Positions 34,387 through 42,013 of a stretch of DNA of 64,000 bases are shown here, one piece after another (position 1 is the first letter of the stretch; every line of letters starts with the position of its first letter). This DNA comes from an uncultured Selenomonadaceae bacterium (lineage in GTDB: Bacteria > Bacillota > Negativicutes > Selenomonadales > Selenomonadaceae): NCBI GenBank assembly GCA_905234195.1, contig CAJOFR010000010.1, positions 40,826 through 104,825 of the forward strand. Reading direction: 5' to 3'. The notes below the pieces were generated by a model that searched no databases, had not been told where the DNA came from, and saw nothing but the letters and a program-made list of their open reading frames with translations. Made by a program: the position numbers and the translations under genes.

Positions 34387-37320
34387 ATGAACACAGAAAC
34401 AGAAAGTGAAGAAATTCAAAGCAACTCGAAATTGAACCGTTATTTGTCGCAGATAAATGTTTGGGCTTTGGCGTTTGGTTGCGCGGTAGGTTGGGGCGCG
34501 TTCGTCATGCCGGGCACGACTTTCCTGCCCATTGCCGGGCCTTTGGGCACTGCGATTGGTATGACGATAGGCGCGGTTGTCATGCTGATAATCGGCTACA
34601 ACTATCACTACATGATGAATCATTATCCCGACGCCGGCGGCACTTATTCTTACTCGAAAAATGTTTTGGGTTTCGATCACGGATTTTTGAGCGCGTGGTT
34701 TCTCGTGCTGGTTTACATTGCGATTACTTGGGCGAACGCGACAGCCCTGCCGATTATTTTTAGAAATTTTCTCGGCGATATTTTTCAGTTTGGATTTCAT
34801 TATCAAATCGCGGGCTTCGACGTTTATTTTGGCGAATCACTTCTTTCGCTTTCCGCGCTTTTGATTTTTGGTTTGGTTTGCATTTGCGGCGGGAAGTTTG
34901 CGGCGCGCGTGCAAACTCTTTCGGCTTGCGTCCTGTGTTGCGGCGTGCTGGTTGGTTTTTTTGTGGCGGCGACGAACTACGACGGAAATATTTTTGAGAT
35001 TGCTCCGCCCTTTGTCCCGAAAAATAATTTTGTTCCGGAAATTTTGGGGATTGTGGTTTTAGCTCCGTGGGCTTTCGTCGGCTTTGAATCAATTTCGCAT
35101 TCGACCGAAGAGTTTAATTTTTCTCCGCGAAAATCTTTTTCGATAATGCTCATTGCCGTCGTGACCGGCGCGCTTGTTTATGTTTTCCTTTCGCTGATAG
35201 CCATTGCCACCTTGCCCGCCGGCTACTCGAATTGGTTTGAATATATCAGTGACTTGAAAAATTTGTCGGGGCTGGAGGGCTTGCCGACTTTCCACACGAT
35301 AAATAATCTTATGGGCTCGACGGGTCTAATCATTCTCGGCGTGACGGTTATTGCCGCAGTAATTACCGGTCTTGTTGGAAATTCTATCGCCGCAAGCCGT
35401 CTGATTTATTCGATGGCGCGCGATAATTTGTTGCCGAAATATTTTACAAAGCTGAACGGTTCCTGCACACCGAAGAACGCGATAATTTTTATCATGCTGA
35501 TTTCTTTGCCCATACCTTTTTTCGGGAGGACGGCAATTAGTTGGATTGTCGACGTTAATACGATTGGCGCAACGATTGCTTACGCGTACACTTCCTTTGT
35601 TGCGTTCACGCTGGCGAAACGTTCCGGCAACAGGCTTGTAAAATTCACGGGGCTGACCGGCTGTATAACTTCGGTGATATTTTTTCTGTACTTCATGGTG
35701 CCGAATTTTTGGACGTTCAGCGCGCTCTCAACTGAATCGTATTTAATTTTTATCTTCTGGAGTATTTTTGGGTTTATATTTTTTCGTTTCATCTTCAAGC
35801 AAGATAATCAACGGCGTTTCGGAAAATCGACAGTCGTTTGGATTATGCTGCTCTTCCTGATTTTTTTCACGTCAACGCTTTGGGTTCGTAAGGCGACGCA
35901 TGACACAACCGCGACCGTTTTAAATCACCTGAGTGAATATTACGTCGAGGAGCTTAACGAGCACGGAGCTGCCTTCAATAAAAGAGAAAAGGCCGACGCG
36001 GAATATTATCTTCAACAGCAAATGGATTATGTCAGCGCGTCTTTGACGAATTATAATTTATCGCAGATGGCTTTGATAATTTTGGCGTTGTTTATCATGT
36101 TCAATATCTACACTGCGATGATGAATCGCGAAAAAGATATGGAAGTAAAAAAAATGGAGGCGGAACAGAGCAACCAGGCGAAGAGCACTTTCTTTTTCAA
36201 CATGAGCCACGATATTCGTACGCCAATGAACGCGATTATAGGCTACACCAATTTGCTGAAGAAGGACAAGACAATTTCCGGAGACGCGCTGGATTATCTC
36301 GGCAAGATTGAGGCTTCGAGCAACCACCTTTTAGATTTGATTAACGATATTTTGGAGATGAGCCGCATAGAAAATGGAAAAATGGAGCTGGAAATTTCCA
36401 AGTCGAATATCGTCAAGGCTTTGAACGAAGTCCGCGACCTCTTCGCCACGCAAATGGAGACGAAGGGAATTTCTTACACCGTCGACACCGAAAACGTGAC
36501 GAACAAAATGGTTATGTGCGACACCAAACGGCTGAATCGCGTGCTTTTAAATCTTATCAGCAATTCTTTCAAGTTCACGCCCGAAGGCGGTGCGGTCACC
36601 GTCACTTTGACACAGACCGGCGCGGCAAATGAAATTGGCTCGTACGAAATTCGCGTCAAGGATACGGGCATGGGAATGACGCCGGATTTTGCGAAAAAAG
36701 TTTTCGACGCCTATTCCCGCGACCGAACTGTTAATAACATTCAGGGCACGGGGCTGGGTATGGCTATCACGAAAAGCATCGTCGATCTTATGGACGGCAC
36801 CATTGACGTCGAAACGGAGCTGGGCAAGGGCACTGAATTTATCGTGCGCGCAGATTTTCCCATTCTTGAAGACGAGCCCGAAGAGGAAGAAATTCAGACG
36901 CCCGAAGACGAAGAACAAGCCGTCGATTTTTCCGGCGTGAAAGTTTTGCTCGTCGAGGACAACGAAGTTAATCGCGAGATAGCCACGCTGATTTTGAGCG
37001 AGTTTGGTTTTGAGATTGATACCGCCGAAAATGGAAAAATCGCCGTCGAAAAAATTTCCGCGTCCAATCCCGGAGACTTCCAGGTTATTTTAATGGACGT
37101 CCAGATGCCCGTGATGAACGGCTACGACGCGGCGCGGGCAATTCGTCAGCTGGAAAATCCACAGCTTGCAAAAATTCCGATTGTCGCAATGACAGCAAAT
37201 GCTTTTGCGGAAGATATTCAAAACGCGAAGAACGCGGGAATGGATAGCCACATTGCAAAGCCGCTGGATATTCCGCAGATGATGACGACATTGACGGAGG
37301 TTTTGTTGCAAAAAAATTAA
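34387..37320 (+). CDS. amino-acid-permease / hybrid histidine kinase / receiver fusion
   Basis: A 977-residue fusion. Residues about 20-480 form an APC-superfamily permease with about 12 membrane segments (VGWGAFVMPGTTFLPIAGP opening; GGTYSYSKNVLGFDHGFLSAW). A further membrane-extracytoplasmic loop-membrane unit (about 485-585) links to a kinase core. The core has HisKA with NMSHDIRTPMNAIIGY (His608) and HATPase_c with N-box LNLISNSFKFTPEGG, G1 VKDTGMGM and G2 QGTGLGMAI. A receiver follows with LLVEDNEVNRE and phospho-acceptor Asp904 in LMDVQMPVMNGYDAA. It probably senses amino-acid transport or binding and phosphorylates its own receiver; no separate response regulator is adjacent. Confidence 0.92.
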   Translation: MNTETESEEIQSNSKLNRYLSQINVWALAFGCAVGWGAFVMPGTTFLPIAGPLGTAIGMTIGAVVMLIIGYNYHYMMNHYPDAGGTYSYSKNVLGFDHGFLSAWFLVLVYIAITWANATALPIIFRNFLGDIFQFGFHYQIAGFDVYFGESLLSLSALLIFGLVCICGGKFAARVQTLSACVLCCGVLVGFFVAATNYDGNIFEIAPPFVPKNNFVPEILGIVVLAPWAFVGFESISHSTEEFNFSPRKSFSIMLIAVVTGALVYVFLSLIAIATLPAGYSNWFEYISDLKNLSGLEGLPTFHTINNLMGSTGLIILGVTVIAAVITGLVGNSIAASRLIYSMARDNLLPKYFTKLNGSCTPKNAIIFIMLISLPIPFFGRTAISWIVDVNTIGATIAYAYTSFVAFTLAKRSGNRLVKFTGLTGCITSVIFFLYFMVPNFWTFSALSTESYLIFIFWSIFGFIFFRFIFKQDNQRRFGKSTVVWIMLLFLIFFTSTLWVRKATHDTTATVLNHLSEYYVEELNEHGAAFNKREKADAEYYLQQQMDYVSASLTNYNLSQMALIILALFIMFNIYTAMMNREKDMEVKKMEAEQSNQAKSTFFFNMSHDIRTPMNAIIGYTNLLKKDKTISGDALDYLGKIEASSNHLLDLINDILEMSRIENGKMELEISKSNIVKALNEVRDLFATQMETKGISYTVDTENVTNKMVMCDTKRLNRVLLNLISNSFKFTPEGGAVTVTLTQTGAANEIGSYEIRVKDTGMGMTPDFAKKVFDAYSRDRTVNNIQGTGLGMAITKSIVDLMDGTIDVETELGKGTEFIVRADFPILEDEPEEEEIQTPEDEEQAVDFSGVKVLLVEDNEVNREIATLILSEFGFEIDTAENGKIAVEKISASNPGDFQVILMDVQMPVMNGYDAARAIRQLENPQLAKIPIVAMTANAFAEDIQNAKNAGMDSHIAKPLDIPQMMTTLTEVLLQKN

Positions 37321-37340
37321 AGGAGTGGAAAATTTTTATC

Positions 37341-37760
37341 ATGAGTCATGGTTTGTTTATCGAAAAAGTTACGATTTTTACATTTGCAATTTTGATTCTT
37401 GCAATTTGCACGGGTTGCAGCAAGGGAAGTTATCAGCATATCAGCGCGGAAGAGGCGGCGCAAATCATGGCGTCAGAGAAAAATTATATCATTGTCGACG
37501 TGAGGACGCAGGAAGAGTACGACAAAAAACATATACCCGGCGCGGTGCTTGTTCCCATTGACGAGATTAAAAAGGGAAATTTGTCAGCCCTGCCGGATAA
37601 AAATCAAACTCTTTTAATTTATTGTTGGACGGGGCGGCGCGCGGAAGATTCTGCCGTTCTTCTTGCGGAGCTCGGCTACAAAAATATTTATGAGTTCGGC
37701 GGGCTGGTCAGTTGGACGGGCGAACTTGAGGGCGAAGAAATTGACAACTCCGAAAATTAA
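37341..37760 (+). CDS. rhodanese-domain lipoprotein
   Basis: A 139-residue protein. The N-terminal hydrophobic segment ends in CTGC, a lipobox (Cys about 25). A single rhodanese domain follows (about 32-130): YIIVDVRTQEEYDKKHIPGA and the active-site loop YCWTGRRAEDSA with catalytic Cys. Probably a periplasmic membrane-tethered sulfurtransferase or redox protein. It ends 3 nt before the convergent alr stop. Confidence 0.85.
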   Translation: MSHGLFIEKVTIFTFAILILAICTGCSKGSYQHISAEEAAQIMASEKNYIIVDVRTQEEYDKKHIPGAVLVPIDEIKKGNLSALPDKNQTLLIYCWTGRRAEDSAVLLAELGYKNIYEFGGLVSWTGELEGEEIDNSEN

Positions 37761-37763
37761 AAG

Positions 37764-38870
37764 TCAGTCGTGATAAATTCTCGGCACGCGGTCGGAAACA
37801 AGGCAAGTCACCTCGTAATTTATCGTGTGCAAGTGGCGGGCGGCGTCGTCAATCGTAATCAAATCGGAGCCAAACAAAATCGCCTCGTCACCAATTTTTA
37901 CGTCGGGGATATCCGTCACGTCAAACATAACTTGATCCATGCAGACGCGCCCGGCAATCGGCGCAAGTTTTCCGTGAAATTCGGCGTGAAACTTTTTGTA
38001 AGCGCGAATGTACCCGTCAGCGTAGCCGAGCGGCAGCGTCGCGATAACGGAATCACGCGCCGCAATAAATTCGCGCCCGTAACCAATCGGCGTGCCCTTC
38101 GGAATTTTTTTGACGTAGACGACGCGCGCCTTGAGTTTCATTGCGGGAAGGAGTTCAATATTTTTTTTGACGGTGTCGGCGGGATAAAGCCCGTAAGTTA
38201 TAATTCCGGAACGAACCATATCGAGATGAGCTTCCGGAATTTCCAAAATCGCCGCTGATTCTGCAATGTGACGAATTTTTATTTCGACGCCGCGCGCACG
38301 AATTTTTTCAGCTGTGTCCTTAAAAATTTTCAGTTGCTGATTCGTGAAAGTCTTGTCGGGAGAATCGGCATCAGAAAAATGCGTGAACAGCCCTTCCAAT
38401 TCGACGTTCGGGAGCGCGGAAATTTTTTCGGCAAGTTCGGCGGCGGCGGCGGGAAAAATTCCGATTCTGCCCATTCCGGTTTCTATTTTAAGATGAATTT
38501 TCGCAGTTGTACCTAAATCGACGGCGGCGGCTGAAATTTTTTTTGCAAGTTCAAAATCCGCGACAGTCAGGGTGATTTTATTTTCGACAGAAATTTTTGC
38601 GGCGTCGTGTGGAATCAATCCGAGAATCAAAATCGGCTGACTAAAACCTGCGCGCCGAAGTTCAAGAGCCTCGTCGACGGTGGCGACGGCAAGAAAATCC
38701 GCGCCGCACTTCACGGCAACTTCTGAAACTTTAATCGCGCCGTGACCATACGCATTTGCCTTGACGACCGCGCAGAGTTTTGCCGCCGACTGAATGTGCC
38801 GCCGAATTTCCGTAAGATTGTGTTCAATCGCGCCGAGATTTATTTCGGCGTAAACATCGCGATAAATCAT
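37764..38870 (-). CDS. alr: alanine racemase
   Basis: A 368-residue PLP enzyme producing D-alanine for peptidoglycan. Start ATG 38870 has SD AAGGAG; a frame extending to 39131 overlaps holA and lacks family similarity. PLP Lys in AVVKANAYGHGA (about 34-45), the catalytic Tyr is expected in the C-terminal domain near IGYGREF/LGYADGY, and CMDQVMFDVTD (about 310) is typical. Divergent from holA with a 42-bp gap. Confidence 0.95.
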   Translation of the reverse strand: MIYRDVYAEINLGAIEHNLTEIRRHIQSAAKLCAVVKANAYGHGAIKVSEVAVKCGADFLAVATVDEALELRRAGFSQPILILGLIPHDAAKISVENKITLTVADFELAKKISAAAVDLGTTAKIHLKIETGMGRIGIFPAAAAELAEKISALPNVELEGLFTHFSDADSPDKTFTNQQLKIFKDTAEKIRARGVEIKIRHIAESAAILEIPEAHLDMVRSGIITYGLYPADTVKKNIELLPAMKLKARVVYVKKIPKGTPIGYGREFIAARDSVIATLPLGYADGYIRAYKKFHAEFHGKLAPIAGRVCMDQVMFDVTDIPDVKIGDEAILFGSDLITIDDAARHLHTINYEVTCLVSDRVPRIYHD

Positions 38871-38912
38871 TTTAAAATTCTCCTTGCAAAAATTTTTTGG
38901 GAGCGTGATATT

Positions 38913-39905
38913 TTGAAGTTCAAAGAATTTATGAGCACGCTGGACAGGGGCATTAAGCACGTGTACCTTTTGAGCGGCGAAGAGACTTTTTATATCGACA
39001 AGGCGCGCGAAAAAATTCTCGACAAGCTGAAGGTCGACAAGTCGGAGCTGGTTATTTTGGACTGCAGCGAAAAAATTCCCCTTGCCGAAATTATCAACAC
39101 GATTGACAGCATGCCGCTTTTCACGACGCAAAATGTCACACTAGTAAAAAACGCGCCGTTCTTCAGCGCGGAAAATAAATCGGAGCGTCTGGAAAAAGTT
39201 TTGGAAAACATGCTCGAAACAAATTATGTAATTTTCACAGCCAAATCTGCAGACAAGCGAAAAAAATTATACAAGCTGGTTGCGAAAGTCGGCGGGGTAC
39301 TTGAGGCGGATTTACTGCGCGCGTGGCAGATAGATGAGTGGCTGAACGAAAAATTAAAGTCCGTAGAAAAAGTCATGTACGGCGACGCGCGAAAATATTT
39401 TTCGGAAAGAATAGCCGTCTTGCCGGAAATTTCGCTGTGGTATCTGGAAAACGAGCTGGATAAAATCGCGCTGAACGTTTCGGGAAAAGAAATCACCGTC
39501 AGTCATTTGGAAAGGGTCATGCTGGATCCGCCGGAAGTTTCAAATTTCGCGCTGCCCGACGCGATAGACGCGAGACGACCTAAAAAAGCCGTCGAACTTT
39601 TGCGGACACAACTGCGAGACGAAAAAAATTTTCCGGTAACAACCGCAATGCTCGTCCGCCACGTCCGGCAACTCCTCCGCGCAAAATTTTTCTTAAAGAA
39701 AGGCGTCAAGGGTCGTGCGTTGGGGGAGCCGCTCGAAATGAATCCGTACATTGCTCAAAAAATCGGGGAAATTTCCGCGACGTATCCTAAGCCGCTGCTT
39801 GAAGAAGTTTTTCTGGAATTAGCCGACGCCGATTTTAAATTGAAGACAGGGCGCGCAGGTGTCGAAGTCCTGGAAAAAATCGTCGTAAAACTTTCGCGTC
39901 GTTAA
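38913..39905 (+). CDS. holA: DNA polymerase III delta subunit
   Basis: A 330-residue clamp-loader subunit. Start TTG 38913 (SD GGGAG, 8 nt) gives MKFKEFMSTLDRGIKHVYLL then SGEE, the usual HolA opening; ATG 38931 would lose the first helix. The N-terminal AAA-like domain contains TFYIDKAREKI and a VTLVKNAPFF strand. The C-terminal collar domain ends ELADADFKLKTG. It overlaps the convergent DUF5348-like gene by 4 nt. Confidence 0.9.
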   Translation: MKFKEFMSTLDRGIKHVYLLSGEETFYIDKAREKILDKLKVDKSELVILDCSEKIPLAEIINTIDSMPLFTTQNVTLVKNAPFFSAENKSERLEKVLENMLETNYVIFTAKSADKRKKLYKLVAKVGGVLEADLLRAWQIDEWLNEKLKSVEKVMYGDARKYFSERIAVLPEISLWYLENELDKIALNVSGKEITVSHLERVMLDPPEVSNFALPDAIDARRPKKAVELLRTQLRDEKNFPVTTAMLVRHVRQLLRAKFFLKKGVKGRALGEPLEMNPYIAQKIGEISATYPKPLLEEVFLELADADFKLKTGRAGVEVLEKIVVKLSRR

Positions 39906-40126
39906 ATTTCGCTGAGACGAACTTCACAGCCCAAACAATTCCCGTATTCCCAATCTTCGATATAGGGTTCGTCCGTCGTCGACGCGATTTTCACTTCGTG
40001 CCAATAGCCGTTCTGATAAAGTTCAATCGTCTGCCCGACGGCGAGTTTCGTGAAAATTATTTCGCCCTTAATGAAATGCTGAACCGCGATTGAATCTTCG
40101 TGCCAAACCAAAGTTCCTTCGTACAT
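39902..40126 (-). CDS. small DUF5348-like protein
   Basis: A 74-residue protein with SD AGGAG and ATG 40126. The beta-rich sequence with a VGQTIELYQNGYWHEVKI core resembles small DUF5348 proteins. Two Cys near the end (GNCLGCEV) could bind metal. Function unknown. Likely co-transcribed with the 40138-40551 gene, 11 nt upstream. Confidence 0.65.
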   Translation of the reverse strand: MYEGTLVWHEDSIAVQHFIKGEIIFTKLAVGQTIELYQNGYWHEVKIASTTDEPYIEDWEYGNCLGCEVRLSEI

Positions 40127-40137
40127 TTTATCAACTC

Positions 40138-40551
40138 CTATTTTGTTCCCGTGAGATTTTCAATGACAGGGCGGAAAAATTCGTAGCCCATTTGCCACGC
40201 GGGGATTAACGATATTCCGAAAAATAAAACCAAATTGCACAGGAGCGCGGCGAGCGATTTACTGAAGAAAGAATACAGCGCGAGTATTCCGCACAACCCC
40301 CAAATCGCCACTTGCCACATCTCCGCGCCGAGCCCGCCTTCAACTGTTGCGTAAATTAAAATTGCTGTCAAAAAAAGCATCACCGTCGAAACTCCGACAA
40401 CCCATTTTGTTTTCGTCTTCATGTGAAAAATTCCGTTGCCATTTTCGTCCTTGACTTCGTTGAGCGAGCTGACGTTAAAATTTGCCTCGTTGGGGTGTTG
40501 CTTTTCGGCGGGGCTCTTTTCGAGTTTATTTTCTTCTGCCACTTGAATCAT
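40138..40551 (-). CDS. membrane protein of unknown function
   Basis: A 137-residue protein with a hydrophilic N-terminal 45 residues and three hydrophobic segments (about 48-68, 76-92, 98-118). ATG 40551 sits only a few nt from GGAAGGGAG; GTG 40542, 9 nt from GGGAG, may be the real start. No family recognised. It lies 42 nt downstream of the GT2 gene and probably shares its transcript. Confidence 0.6.
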   Translation of the reverse strand: MIQVAEENKLEKSPAEKQHPNEANFNVSSLNEVKDENGNGIFHMKTKTKWVVGVSTVMLFLTAILIYATVEGGLGAEMWQVAIWGLCGILALYSFFSKSLAALLCNLVLFFGISLIPAWQMGYEFFRPVIENLTGTK

Positions 40552-40593
40552 CTCCCTTCCGCGAATAATTTTAAAACAAAAGCCGCGTGTTGT

Positions 40594-41604
40594 CTACGGA
40601 TTATTTTTTTCGGCGGGCTTTTGATTTTCAAAATTTCTTTCGGCGGGAATCAAAACGCTTTTATAAATCATGCGCTGTCCGTTGTGTTCGTCGATTAAAT
40701 AAATCGGGCGGTGTTTGGTCTCGTGGAAAATTTGGCTTAGGTATTCTCCGATAATCCCAATCGCCAAAAGTTGTGTGCCGCCCAAAAAAAGTATCACCGT
40801 CATTAGAGTCGGGTAGCCGGCAACCGGATCGCCGTAGAGCAACGCCATTATCAAAACGAAAATCATGTAGCCTATCGCGCCGCAAGAAATCGTTATCCCA
40901 AGAAAAGTCACGAAGTGCAAGGGCGCAGTCGTGAAGGAAGTCATTCCCTTTATCGCAAGGCTGAACAGCGCGGCATAATTCCAGTTCGTCGACCCGGCGG
41001 CGCGCGGCTGAACTTCAAAGGGAATTATTTTTTTTCGGTAGCCGACCCACGCGAAAAGCCCCTTCGTGAACCGCTGATTTTCGCGCATGATTTTCAGAGC
41101 CTCAACGCATCTTTTGTCAAGCAACCGAAAATCTCCGACGTTCCTTTGAATTTCGTTAGACGTGCTGAATTTTTTCATGAAGCCATAAAAAATATTTGCC
41201 GCCGTCTTTTTGAACCACGTCTCCCCCGAACGGTCAACCCTCCTTGCGCAAATATCGTCGTACCCTGCGCGCCACCAAGTGACCATCTCGGAAATTTTTT
41301 CGGGCGGGTGTTGTAAATCGGCGTCCATAATAATCACCGCGTCGCCTTCCGCGTAATCCAGCCCCGCCATCATCGCCGACTCCTTACCGAAATTTCTTGA
41401 CAAACTCAAATATGAAACGTTGTCGTGCCGCCGTGAAATCTCCCGCAGTTTTTCCAAAGTCGAATCGCGGCTGCCGTCGTTTACGAAAATGTAATCGAAC
41501 TCGCAACCGGAAATTTTTTCCACTTGTTTTTGAACGGCGGGATAAAACATATCGATAACTTCTTCTTCGTTGTAGCACGGCACGATAATCGTAATTTTTT
41601 CCAT
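40594..41604 (-). CDS. polyisoprenyl-phosphate glycosyltransferase, GT2 (GtrB/YkcC type)
   Basis: A 336-residue protein. The GT-A domain (about 1-230) has IIVPCYNEEEVIDMFYP, FVNDGSRDSTLEKL, and the metal-binding DADLQHPPE motif (about 94-102). Two C-terminal membrane helices (about 235-300) and a basic tail follow. It transfers a sugar from a nucleotide donor to a polyprenyl phosphate, for surface polysaccharide modification. SD GAGG precedes ATG 41604. Confidence 0.9.
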   Translation of the reverse strand: MEKITIIVPCYNEEEVIDMFYPAVQKQVEKISGCEFDYIFVNDGSRDSTLEKLREISRRHDNVSYLSLSRNFGKESAMMAGLDYAEGDAVIIMDADLQHPPEKISEMVTWWRAGYDDICARRVDRSGETWFKKTAANIFYGFMKKFSTSNEIQRNVGDFRLLDKRCVEALKIMRENQRFTKGLFAWVGYRKKIIPFEVQPRAAGSTNWNYAALFSLAIKGMTSFTTAPLHFVTFLGITISCGAIGYMIFVLIMALLYGDPVAGYPTLMTVILFLGGTQLLAIGIIGEYLSQIFHETKHRPIYLIDEHNGQRMIYKSVLIPAERNFENQKPAEKNNP

Positions 41605-41644
41605 TTAATTCCTCGTTAAAAAAAATTTTGTCCCGTCATGAAAA

Positions 41645-41673
41645 TTGACAGACAAATTTACAATTGCTATAAT
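41645..41673 (+). promoter_or_regulatory. consensus promoter of toxin-like peptide 1
   Basis: Exact TTGACA (41645-41650), 17-bp spacer, exact TATAAT (41668-41673). Predicted start is about 41680, giving a leader of about 54 nt before the 25-residue peptide. Confidence 0.85.
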
Positions 41674-41733
41674 TTTCGCGAGTCAGACGGTAGTCGGCTT
41701 ACCTCTTAGATTCGTTCTGGGAGGTGATGGCGT

Positions 41734-41811
41734 ATGGAGCTTTTGCTTGTTGTCCGCACGGTTGTTCAGACCGTCGCCATTATCTACGATATCTTTTTCA
41801 AAGATAAGTAG
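41734..41811 (+). CDS. 25-residue hydrophobic peptide, putative type I toxin
   Basis: ATG 41734 follows a very strong SD (GGGAGGTGATGG). The product begins MELLLVVRTVVQTVAII, a single transmembrane stretch, and ends in a charged KDK tail, the layout of TxpA/Fst/holin-like type I toxins. ACCTC in the leader (41701-41705) can pair with the SD (GAGGT), predicting a silent primary transcript. GAGTCAG near the 5' end (about 41680) is complementary to CTGACTC at 41936-41942, a possible 5'-3' clamp. No homology search was possible. Confidence 0.6.
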   Translation: MELLLVVRTVVQTVAIIYDIFFKDK

Positions 41812-41942
41812 AAAAGCCGCCTGAACCGGGCGGCCATCCTTTATCAACTTGTACTTCGAGGGGTAGCCGACACGGGAAAACCGGCTGACTCCCTTTTTGT
41901 CTGAAACACTTAGTAGAAAAGCCGTCACAACCGACTGACTCT
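41812..41942 (-). ncRNA. candidate antisense RNA to toxin-like transcript 1
   Basis: Transcription from the minus promoter at 41949-41977 would begin near 41942 and reach a GCCGCC/GGCGGC hairpin (41816-41834) followed on the minus strand by TTTTC. The RNA of about 130 nt would overlap the 3' half of the peptide mRNA, as in TxpA/RatA-type pairs. The end point is uncertain. Confidence 0.45.
41860..41898 (+). terminator. terminator of the toxin-like transcript 1
   Basis: AGCCG (41865-41869) pairs with CGGCT (41882-41886), extended by a GGG/CCC outer pair, followed by TTTTTG. It would give an mRNA of about 220 nt. Confidence 0.5.
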
Positions 41943-41948
41943 GAACGG

Positions 41949-41977
41949 ATTTTATCAGAATAGTTTATAACAGTCAA
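41949..41977 (-). promoter_or_regulatory. promoter opposing toxin-like gene 1
   Basis: Minus strand TTGACT (41972-41977), 17-bp spacer, TAAAAT (41949-41954). It points back towards the 25-residue peptide gene; no protein gene on the minus strand uses it. Confidence 0.7.
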
Positions 41978-42013
41978 CTGAAATATTTACTTCATCATGA
42001 AAATTGGTGGACT

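Noticed and set aside
38871..39131. 87-residue N-terminal extension of alanine racemase
   Set aside because: It lies antisense to holA and has no family similarity; ATG 38870 has its own SD.
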